Origin: a virus | IMG/VR virus record: IMGVR_UViG_3300037587_000252 | Location: 1 to 28,557 of that record | Strand: one strand, 5' to 3' | DNA length: 28,557 nucleotides | Shown here: one piece after another, positions 21,907 through 28,557 of the stretch | Position numbering within the stretch: the first letter of the stretch is position 1 | Layout: the number at the start of each line of letters is the position of its first letter | Notes under the pieces: model-generated | Databases searched by the model: none | Told to the model about the DNA's origin: nothing | The model's input: the letters and a program-made list of their open reading frames with translations, nothing else | Position numbers and translations under genes: made by a program

Positions 21907-24900
21907 ATGCGGTTAGATGAGATCCCAGTCCTGGAACAGGCTGAGTCTGAAACTGCTGAGAGATCAGGGGGCAGGTCACTTGCAGACATTGCAAAGATGG
22001 ACCAAGGCCCAGACATTGAGACATTGATCCAAGACACCCCTCTCCTTGCGGCACTATCTGGCAGGAGGGTCGGTGATCTACAGACACCTCCTCCAGGGCT
22101 GCCTGTTGAAGGGACTGATGCTGCTACCCCTACCACTACGGTAGAAGGACAAGAGCCCTCACGGAGGCTTACACGAGCTTCAGCGACATCTCAGGAGAGG
22201 GAGATCCCTGCTCAGCAAGAGAACAGTAACTCTATCCATGATCTCGGTTCTTTCGCAGAGCGGTTAGATCACGATGTCAAGCTGGCTGGTGAGTCTCTCA
22301 TCATGGGTGGGGCAGAGTTTATTGACTTCGCTCGGAAGTCTAAGCATTGGCTAGATACTCTTGGCCTTGAGAAGGGTGGCTTTAAGTTACCTGAGATCGT
22401 AGTTGGTGGTGAGACGTTAAGTAACCAATCCTTGGCTGATGTGGTCAAAGACGAATATCTCTCCTTGAAGGATACTCTGGGTGGTGGTACTAAGCTTGAA
22501 GAAGTTCGTGATGAGGCTGATATCTTTATCAAGCTTCTTGGTGAGAACCTAGGACCTAGTGCTGGCCTCAATGCTACACGTAAAGCAGTTCAAGCAGCCT
22601 CTAAAGTATCTGATACTCTTAGCGACTTTTGGGCTATTGAGAAGAAGATTGGTTTTACTGGTGCTGCTACTGGTGCTTTTGCAGCAGGCTTTACTCAGAA
22701 AGATTTAACTCAGAAAGAACATGTCGCAGAACTATTCAACGTAGTCGGCATGGTAGGCGTACCAATGCTGCAAGCATTTAGTACTCCCCGTCTAGCAATG
22801 AAAGCGTACAAGACTGCGAAAGATAATCCTCTCTTCGGAGATGAAGGTTACGAGCTGTCTGATAGAGCTGTTAAGAAGCATCTTGCAAAGCTGGTACCTG
22901 CTGCAAAGAGACCGGAGATCGTAGAACGTATGCGATTGATCCGTGAAGTTCAGAAGATGGAACCTGACTATAAGCCTACTGTAGGTAACATGATAGGTAC
23001 GGAGGAAGCCAAGGCAGTACAACGTATGGTGGATTCTCGTAACTATGATCTAGCTACTGAGCAGTACTTAAAGACTGAGCAGGCTGTCAAGCGTCTGACC
23101 TCACGTCTGATTGAGGACACCGATCCTGCTAACAAAGCCAAGATCGCAGCAGCACTATCCTTCTTCGCTGAAGAGACTAAGCAACAGCTTAAGACTTCAC
23201 GTGACCGCCTCATTGGGCTTGAAGAGAATCTTCGTAGGGTTGGTGATCCCAACTACTCCGCTGCACAGACAGGGGACGAGATCCGTAAGGAGATGGACAA
23301 AGTACAAGGCATCTATAGGCATCAACGCGATGTCATGGCCGATGCTATTGATCCTAACAAGACAGCTAAATTTGATCTGGAAACTATCAACGACCGTCTG
23401 GACACTCTTGTTAACGGAACTGATCCTGTCCTACGTATCCGTGAAGGTCAGCGTGGATTCAACTACGCTTCTAAGGAACTCCCCGCTATCTTGAAAGAGA
23501 TGGCAGAAGTGCAGGTATTACGTGGGGCTTCTGGCGTAGGTGTTGCGCTGGGATCTACTGTTAAGGAGAAGCCTTCCATTACTTTTGGTAACCTCCACGC
23601 TATCTATAAGCAGCTCGGTTCACGGGCAGCAGACATCGCAGGGAAAGATCCTACTTCAGAGGTACCCCGAGTACTGAAAGGTCTTCAAGAAGACTTGCTT
23701 GGTATGATGGATAGCACTATGGCCAATGCAGCTACCCCTGGGATTGCTGACCGTTATGCAGATTTCCGTGAGTTCATGACTAACGAATACTACTCACGGT
23801 TTCAGAGGGGTGCTGGTGGTCAGTTGACCGAGAAGTCGGGAGGCGTTGCTACAGTAGACCTTGATCGTGTCGGTGATACCTTCTGGAAGACTGGAGACAA
23901 AGAAGTCTCTATGCAAGAGTTCAACAAGATCTTCAGTGAAGCTGCTGAGCAGATCAGTCCAGGTAATAAAACATTACTTGATGATTTTGGAGAGATGGCT
24001 CGTTCATCCCTCGAATCACATGCACTCAATACACTACAGAATGAGATCAAGGGTTCTAAGAACTCTCTTGCAGCTGTAGAGCGTTGGAAGCAGAAGTTCC
24101 GCGGTGCCTTGAAGAACTTCCCTGAGATTCAGGACAAGGTTGATGACATCGAGAACTCCTTCAGGAAGCTTGAGCTAGATAAGACAACCTTCTCTACTAA
24201 AGAAGCTGAAGTAAACAACAGCATCATTAATAAGTACACAGATACAGATCCTGATGAGATGATGGATCAGTTGTATAAGATGTCGCCGCAGAAAGCGAAT
24301 CAGTTCATCAATGATATCTTGGTACAAGCCCAGCAAACCCTAGAAGATCCTGCATTCTTAAAGAAAGCTGCAGATCTTGGAGTGCTTGGCGACAAGGTAG
24401 CTCCTCTACTCGATCAATCTATTCGACACTCTTTCATGAGACATCTCGTAGGTCGGGCATACGATGCTAATATAGGCGGACCTGACTGGAAGAAGCTTGA
24501 TGTAGATCTTGTTAAGAAGAGTGAGCTTATTGATACTATCCTCCTTCCCGTGGATAAAGCTAACCTAACAGATCTTAAGGAAGTACTGAAGATCCTAGGT
24601 TCTGAGAACAAGCCGCAGACTAAGGCAGATCTGAACCACATCGACACAGCGTTGAAAGGTTTCGGTATCTCTCTTGCATCTATCTCTTCTCGTTACTACT
24701 CTGCCTCTCTTGGTAAAGTAGGTCCGGTCTATCTTGCAGTTGATGCACTGACCCGGATGTTTACAGGAATGACTGCTAAGCATTTCGATAAGGTCTATCG
24801 TGAGACTATGTACGATCTGGATGGACTTGAAGCTGTATTAAAGCATTCAGGTACTCCAGAAGCAGTGAGCGTAGTTAAGAAGTCTAAGCAAGCAATGAGA

Positions 24901-25845
24901 GCAGCTTTGAAAGCTGTCGGTAGGGCAGGAGTAGGTGGGTTTAAGAGAAGTCTTAATCAACACATGGTTCTCCTAGGCTATCGTGTTACTGATGCTGATA
25001 CAGAAGCTGATACTCAGAGCACTAGTACGATTATCAAGAGATACTTGAATGCTAATGATGATCTTACTGGACAGTCTTCTCGTCTTATTAGTGAGGTGCG
25101 TGAGCCTGCACAAGATCTTCTCTCCTTGGTACAAGCCGAACGTAAACAGTTCGAGCAACCTACGATAGAAGAAGAAGCTCCAGTTGTTGAAGGGAAACAA
25201 CCTTCAATCTTTACAACTGCTCCTGAAGTAGCTCCTGAGATCGATGTAATAGATTCTAAAGCCTTTGTAGCCACTGGATTGCCGAACATTGTTAAGCAGG
25301 TACAAGAGTCCGGCACTAAGCTACTGCCAGAAGTTCTTATGGCAATGACAGCACTAGAGACTGACTGGGGAAAGAAGGCACCTGAGAATGCTTTCTTCGG
25401 AGTCAAGGCTTCTGCTGTAGATAAGGATGTTGTGAAGTTTGCAACTAAGGAAGCTGACGTAGAAGGTAATCTTATACCTACTGAAGCTACTTTCAAAACC
25501 TTTAAGAGTTTCCCTGAAGCTGTGGCCGGTGTGATTGCTTTCTTAGAAGTGAATCCGCGGTACACTAAGGCAGGTGTGTTCGAAGCGACTACCCCTGAAG
25601 AACAAATTCAGGCTATCGCAGATGCAGGATTCGCAACTGATCCTGACTACGCTGAGAAGCTGATAGATATGCTTGATAGCGTACGTCGTAGACTGCCCGC
25701 TGAGACTGAGGCGACTCCTGAGTTATCCAAGGAAGTCACTATCATTGTCGCAGGTAAAGAGATGACATTATCACTTACACCTGAACAACTGAAGTCTCTT
25801 GGCATCGAGTTACCAGAATCGACTACCGAAGCTGATCAACCATAA
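21907..25845 (+). CDS. Giant internal/ejection protein with C-terminal glucosaminidase domain, 1312 aa
   Basis: Residues 1-110 are low-complexity, and residues 110-1080 mostly long charged helices, as in the large internal proteins of podoviruses. Residues about 1125-1258 form a glucosaminidase domain of the FlgJ/LytG type (Pfam Glucosaminidase): MAMTALETDWG contains the expected catalytic Glu 1151, followed by ENAFFGVKA, a TFKTFKSFPEAV segment, NPRY and AGFATDPDYAEKL. A 50-residue tail follows. The domain should cut peptidoglycan, most likely to let the ejected tube cross the cell wall. T7 gp16 has a lytic domain in a similar giant protein, but N-terminal and of another family. AAGGAG upstream. 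Confidence 0.82.
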   Translation: MRLDEIPVLEQAESETAERSGGRSLADIAKMDQGPDIETLIQDTPLLAALSGRRVGDLQTPPPGLPVEGTDAATPTTTVEGQEPSRRLTRASATSQEREIPAQQENSNSIHDLGSFAERLDHDVKLAGESLIMGGAEFIDFARKSKHWLDTLGLEKGGFKLPEIVVGGETLSNQSLADVVKDEYLSLKDTLGGGTKLEEVRDEADIFIKLLGENLGPSAGLNATRKAVQAASKVSDTLSDFWAIEKKIGFTGAATGAFAAGFTQKDLTQKEHVAELFNVVGMVGVPMLQAFSTPRLAMKAYKTAKDNPLFGDEGYELSDRAVKKHLAKLVPAAKRPEIVERMRLIREVQKMEPDYKPTVGNMIGTEEAKAVQRMVDSRNYDLATEQYLKTEQAVKRLTSRLIEDTDPANKAKIAAALSFFAEETKQQLKTSRDRLIGLEENLRRVGDPNYSAAQTGDEIRKEMDKVQGIYRHQRDVMADAIDPNKTAKFDLETINDRLDTLVNGTDPVLRIREGQRGFNYASKELPAILKEMAEVQVLRGASGVGVALGSTVKEKPSITFGNLHAIYKQLGSRAADIAGKDPTSEVPRVLKGLQEDLLGMMDSTMANAATPGIADRYADFREFMTNEYYSRFQRGAGGQLTEKSGGVATVDLDRVGDTFWKTGDKEVSMQEFNKIFSEAAEQISPGNKTLLDDFGEMARSSLESHALNTLQNEIKGSKNSLAAVERWKQKFRGALKNFPEIQDKVDDIENSFRKLELDKTTFSTKEAEVNNSIINKYTDTDPDEMMDQLYKMSPQKANQFINDILVQAQQTLEDPAFLKKAADLGVLGDKVAPLLDQSIRHSFMRHLVGRAYDANIGGPDWKKLDVDLVKKSELIDTILLPVDKANLTDLKEVLKILGSENKPQTKADLNHIDTALKGFGISLASISSRYYSASLGKVGPVYLAVDALTRMFTGMTAKHFDKVYRETMYDLDGLEAVLKHSGTPEAVSVVKKSKQAMRAALKAVGRAGVGGFKRSLNQHMVLLGYRVTDADTEADTQSTSTIIKRYLNANDDLTGQSSRLISEVREPAQDLLSLVQAERKQFEQPTIEEEAPVVEGKQPSIFTTAPEVAPEIDVIDSKAFVATGLPNIVKQVQESGTKLLPEVLMAMTALETDWGKKAPENAFFGVKASAVDKDVVKFATKEADVEGNLIPTEATFKTFKSFPEAVAGVIAFLEVNPRYTKAGVFEATTPEEQIQAIADAGFATDPDYAEKLIDMLDSVRRRLPAETEATPELSKEVTIIVAGKEMTLSLTPEQLKSLGIELPESTTEADQP

Positions 25846-25874
25846 TCACTATCCTAAATTGAAGGAGCCTTTGA

Positions 25875-27014
25875 ATGCCACACACAGAACACAAAGTCAC
25901 ATACGGTGAATTCAGGAGCGTAGTGACTGCTGTAGGCTCTGTAGCTACTATTACTAATATGAACCCTTCGTTGCTTAATAGCTTCGTAGGGATCATTTGG
26001 TACTCAGAACCTACTGGCGTCACCAAGGCTACACCTACTGCTGGTACAGCTGGAGTAGAATTCCTTGAAGTAGTTACTGATCAGTTTACTCCTGCATTGG
26101 GTGATCCTATTGATGCTACAGTTCTTACTGCTACTGTAAATATCCACGCTAATTATACTCAGGTACGTGTCACACCTACTGGTGTTACTGGCGCTACTCA
26201 TTATAAGGTAATCGTTACGGCTAACAGTGAGGACAGTTTCCCAGACACTTTAGTAGAAACATCTAATAGAGGTAGTTCAGGCGTAGCTGTCTTCGTACAA
26301 GACCAGACTACTGAATCACTCGATGTGCCTATGCTGAATGATAGGGGAACCTTCACTACCGATGGAGCCACTACGAGAGATTCTAGGTTCTTCGATGCTG
26401 TCGCTGGACACGGTATTCTTGTAGGTGAAATCATAGAGCTTGGTAGTTCAACTACATTTATACAAGCTCGGGTTGTTGGTGTAGTAACTAATCAGATAGA
26501 GCTAGATTCTCCAATCAACTCTGCGTACATCAGTGGTACCGTTGGCATAAGATCTTCTGATGATCTCAGAGTCGATGGTTCTATTACTCCACAAATCTTT
26601 AGTATCTTGCCTCTAGTCGGTCAGGCTGGTGACATGGTAAGAGTAATCTTTGAAATAGAGTCTACCACTTCCATGGATTTTAGTTCCTTCGGAGATATTG
26701 CCGCATTACCTAATGGCTGTGTCTTACGCATCAAGCGGGAAGGTGGTGATTTTAGAAATCTCTTTAACTGGAAGACTAACGGCGAGCTAATTGAAAGAGC
26801 TTTTGACCATACATTCCAGAGTAAGACAGGTGGAGGGCTGCACGGTTTTGTTTCGAGGATCACTTTCGGTGGTCAAGATAAACATGGTGTAGTTATTCGG
26901 ATAGATGGTACTCTCGGCGAAGCATTAGAAATTGTTGTACAAGATGATCTCACTGCGGCGTCCCTCTCTAAAATCAGATTGATTGCACAAGGCCACGAGC
27001 TACAAGGGATGTAG
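25875..27014 (+). CDS. Beta-rich decoration or receptor-type protein, 379 aa
   Basis: Residues about 8-115 form a beta-rich domain homologous to the 116-aa protein encoded at 27830: both share the pattern VTA/VTV...ATITxxNP, a Y-S turn, TxQFT, DATANI-like strands and PTG(V/I)T.ATHY. The remaining 260 residues are beta-rich with Gly turns (for example GGGLHGFVSRITFGGQDKHG near the end), like receptor-binding or fibre-tip proteins. AAGGAG lies upstream. It is probably on the outside of the particle. Whether head decoration, fibre or receptor-binding protein cannot be decided here. Confidence 0.65.
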   Translation: MPHTEHKVTYGEFRSVVTAVGSVATITNMNPSLLNSFVGIIWYSEPTGVTKATPTAGTAGVEFLEVVTDQFTPALGDPIDATVLTATVNIHANYTQVRVTPTGVTGATHYKVIVTANSEDSFPDTLVETSNRGSSGVAVFVQDQTTESLDVPMLNDRGTFTTDGATTRDSRFFDAVAGHGILVGEIIELGSSTTFIQARVVGVVTNQIELDSPINSAYISGTVGIRSSDDLRVDGSITPQIFSILPLVGQAGDMVRVIFEIESTTSMDFSSFGDIAALPNGCVLRIKREGGDFRNLFNWKTNGELIERAFDHTFQSKTGGGLHGFVSRITFGGQDKHGVVIRIDGTLGEALEIVVQDDLTAASLSKIRLIAQGHELQGM

Positions 27015-27017
27015 GTT

Positions 27018-27449
27018 ATGATTCCATTAGAACTAATAAGTATGGCGGCTGGTGGTATCTTCGGAGCTGTCGTTAAGCTCATCGCAACTAAGCAGCAGAT
27101 GGAGAAAGATAAGCACGACATGCTGATGCAACAAGCTGGTCTTGTAGCAGAAGCTAGGGAGTTCAGCAGACAAGATGCTAAGTTTGCTTGGACCCGTAGG
27201 ACTATCGCACTGACACTACTGGCCGCAGTGACCTGTACTATCTGGGCACCCCTCTTGCCTAACGGGATAGTCTTTATCCCTGAAGTGATGGAAGGGAGTT
27301 CTACTAGCGTATTATTCGGTCTCTTTGAGATACAAGAAGAGATTAAACAGTACATCGCAGTAACTGGACCGACACTGATGCCTATACATTTTCATTCATT
27401 CGCTGCTGTGATGGGTACGTATTTTGGTGCCTCCATCGCATCGAGGTAA
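27018..27449 (+). CDS. Candidate three-TM holin, 143 aa
   Basis: Three hydrophobic segments are seen: about residues 4-22, 62-84 and 121-140. Between the first two lies a charged helical linker (QQMEKDKHDMLMQQ...EAREFSRQDAKFAWTRR). This layout resembles the 3TM holin family found in gene transfer agents and phages (GTA_holin_3TM). A holin would permeabilise the inner membrane at lysis time. The next gene is a coiled-coil/TM protein, supporting a lysis pair, but no separate endolysin gene lies nearby. AAGGG is 9 bases upstream of the ATG. Confidence 0.65.
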   Translation: MIPLELISMAAGGIFGAVVKLIATKQQMEKDKHDMLMQQAGLVAEAREFSRQDAKFAWTRRTIALTLLAAVTCTIWAPLLPNGIVFIPEVMEGSSTSVLFGLFEIQEEIKQYIAVTGPTLMPIHFHSFAAVMGTYFGASIASR

Positions 27450-27452
27450 TTG

Positions 27453-27776
27453 ATGTGTTTGTACATTATAGAAGAACGTGAGCCAAAGGAGGGAAACCCG
27501 GTGACCGACGAAGAAAGACTAAAGACGTTTCGCCGTGCCGAGGATTGGGAAAGACTCGCTATATTAGAAGTACGTGTTGATGATCACGAAACAGATATCA
27601 AAGAAGTTGTAACTAATCAGAAGAAGCTTACCACGTCCATCGACTTGGTAAACAAAACCCTCCTACAGATTAAATACACCGTGATAGGTGCCATCGTTAT
27701 ACTTGTGGCACAAGAGTTTGGATGGTTAGCCGTCCTAAAGGCAGCAACAGTTGGTGGAGCGTCCATCGTAAAGTAA
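27453..27776 (+). CDS. XhlA-like coiled-coil/TM protein (lysis-associated)
   Basis: From the ATG at 27453 (GAGG 6 bases upstream) the product is 107 aa. From the internal GTG at 27501, which has a perfect AGGAGG 8 bases upstream, it is 91 aa and begins TDEERLKTF. Residues 30-75 form a coiled coil (LEVRVDDHETDIKEVVTNQ...) and a single TM helix follows (about 78-100, YTVIGAIVILVAQEFGWLAVL). This coiled coil-TM layout resembles haemolysin XhlA and related lysis accessory proteins. It starts three bases after the holin candidate stops. A role with the holin is inferred from context. Confidence 0.6.
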   Translation: MCLYIIEEREPKEGNPVTDEERLKTFRRAEDWERLAILEVRVDDHETDIKEVVTNQKKLTTSIDLVNKTLLQIKYTVIGAIVILVAQEFGWLAVLKAATVGGASIVK

Positions 27777-27829
27777 GTATGAAGGATTAACTACCTGACA
27801 TTATTAAACCTAAGTAGAGAACCATATAC

Positions 27830-28180
27830 ATGGCTAATCGTATTGAATCACGTACACAACTATACAAATCCGACATTGTAACAGTAGCGACAACTGTTAC
27901 TATCACCGGTATCAACCCCGCCACTATAACTCATTTTGCAGGCTGTCGGTATTACAGTGACGCTATTGGAACACCCGTCACTCCTGGAGCAGGTACAGTT
28001 GCTGTCCAAGGTCTGGATCGGACTACTAACCAGTTCACTGATTTTAACGCTACTCCTCTGTCTGCTACTGATGTCACAGACAAGGTGGATGCAACAGCTA
28101 ATATCACTGAGGTTAAGGCTGCTCCCACCGGTATTACAACAGCCACTCACTACCAATTATTCGTAACCTCTAACGTGTGA
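27830..28180 (+). CDS. Small beta-rich decoration-like protein, 116 aa
   Basis: The whole protein is a single beta-rich domain paralogous to residues about 8-115 of the 379-aa protein at 25875, sharing VTITGINP / ATITNMNP, the TTNQFT / VTDQFT strand and PTGITTATHY / PTGVTGATHY. This indicates duplication of one module in the same cluster. Thr/Val/Ala-rich composition and lack of charge clusters fit a capsid decoration or head-fibre protein. No strong ribosome binding site is seen upstream, only weak purines. Separated from its paralogue by the lysis-type genes. Confidence 0.65.
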   Translation: MANRIESRTQLYKSDIVTVATTVTITGINPATITHFAGCRYYSDAIGTPVTPGAGTVAVQGLDRTTNQFTDFNATPLSATDVTDKVDATANITEVKAAPTGITTATHYQLFVTSNV

Positions 28181-28189
28181 TGTTTACGG

Positions 28190-28214
28190 GACATATGCCT
28201 GTAGGCTTCATGTC
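28190..28214 (+). other. Intergenic hairpin between two surface-protein genes
   Basis: Outer stem GACAT/ATGTC (28190-28194 with 28210-28214) and inner stem GCC/GGC (28197-28199 with 28204-28206) with a TGTA loop. No T tract follows, so it is more likely a processing or stability element than a terminator. The next gene starts 60 bases later. Confidence 0.3.
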
Positions 28215-28274
28215 ACTCTGTAAGAATAACTTATCAATTTCTTAAACCAACTCTCCTTATAAGGAATACATACT

Positions 28275-28557
28275 ATGACACGTCCCGCTATTGCTGGTGC
28301 TGATCAAATCGAATATGATCCCCTTGGAACTCGCTCCGTTGTTAAAGTCCTGGACCAGATCATTGCACAAAAAGGAACCTACTTTCCTGTAGCTCCTGAT
28401 ACTCGTACTGATGCTGGTGCTGTAGCCGTTACAAGCTACTACACTACTGTTGTTACTACTACTGCTTCTGCTATTACCTTGGCAGATGGTACTGAACCCG
28501 GACAGATGAAGAAGATCGTGATGTCTGTTGATGTTGGTGATGCTACTCTGACACCTG
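28275..28557 (+). CDS. Structural (decoration- or fibre-type) protein, 5' part only
   Basis: The ATG at 28275 has AAGGAA 8 bases upstream, and the frame is open for 94 codons to the window edge. The N-terminal 40 residues are mixed and polar; after that a Thr/Ala/Val-rich beta segment leads to ITLADGTEPGQMKKIVM and GDATLTP. This last pattern (a DGT-x-x-GQ-x-K/x-I strand then a GDATLTP turn) is one I associate with small surface or fibre domains of marine phages. It continues the decoration-like cluster. The rest lies outside the window. Confidence 0.65.
   Translation, partial: MTRPAIAGADQIEYDPLGTRSVVKVLDQIIAQKGTYFPVAPDTRTDAGAVAVTSYYTTVVTTTASAITLADGTEPGQMKKIVMSVDVGDATLTP

Noticed and set aside
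25014-25565. 183-codon antisense open frame
   Set aside because: Longest antisense frame, but it lies over the glucosaminidase end of the 1312-aa protein, and its Ser/Thr-rich composition fits a shadow.
26873-27355. 160-codon antisense open frame over the holin candidate
   Set aside because: Shadow of two + strand genes with good ribosome binding sites; Ser/Cys/Ile-rich translation without motif.

Overview
The window looks like part of the genome of a lytic tailed bacteriophage with a short tail (podovirus-like), infecting a Gram-negative host. The evidence is a long co-oriented + strand virion cassette running terminase small subunit - terminase large subunit - portal - scaffold - major capsid protein - tail tubular-like and nozzle-like proteins - tail fibre - several large internal (ejection-type) virion proteins - lysis-type membrane proteins - small decoration-type proteins. 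I see no tail sheath, tail tube, baseplate or tape measure, and no integrase. The repeat style of the tail fibre is one I associate with marine phages, but the host cannot be read from this window. No DNA polymerase, RNA polymerase, other replication gene, tRNA, rRNA or CRISPR is visible.

Layout. Positions 1-765 have no convincing gene. They hold three diverging tandem repeats of 124-126 bp and three successive hairpin/T-tract signals on the + strand, then a classic terminator on the - strand (714-743) that ends the leftward gene cluster. From 766 to 3448, eight small tightly packed - strand genes, several with ATGA or TAATG overlaps, encode proteins of unknown function and three small membrane proteins. 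They look like early or accessory genes. One of them, 41 aa long, fits exactly between its neighbours. Positions 3449-4157 are a divergent, gene-poor, AT-rich region with a long potentially structured + strand leader. From 4158 to 6788 a run of small + strand genes follows, most with a visible Shine-Dalgarno sequence. It contains the small terminase, two 45-aa lysine-rich proteins and a zinc-ribbon protein.

From 6804 to 13052 is the DNA packaging and head module, closed by a strong terminator (13075-13107) right after the major capsid gene. From 13122 to 17094 is the tail: tubular-like, nozzle-like and fibre proteins. From 17116 to 25845 is a cassette of a GNAT-like protein and five large virion-type proteins, the last (1312 aa) with a C-terminal glucosaminidase domain that probably opens peptidoglycan during DNA injection. 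From 25875 to the end are two proteins sharing a paralogous domain, a three-TM holin candidate, an XhlA-like coiled-coil/TM protein with two possible starts, and a further surface-protein gene cut by the window edge.

The observations most worth a second look are the tandem repeats with a covarying hairpin (162-507), the mutually exclusive pairings in the divergent leader (3803-3917), the period-3 GTN-rich block with two open reading frames (3925-4058), the duplicated decoration-like domain, and the unusually long basic N-terminal extension of the large terminase. No defence or other wholly new system can be claimed from this window with confidence.
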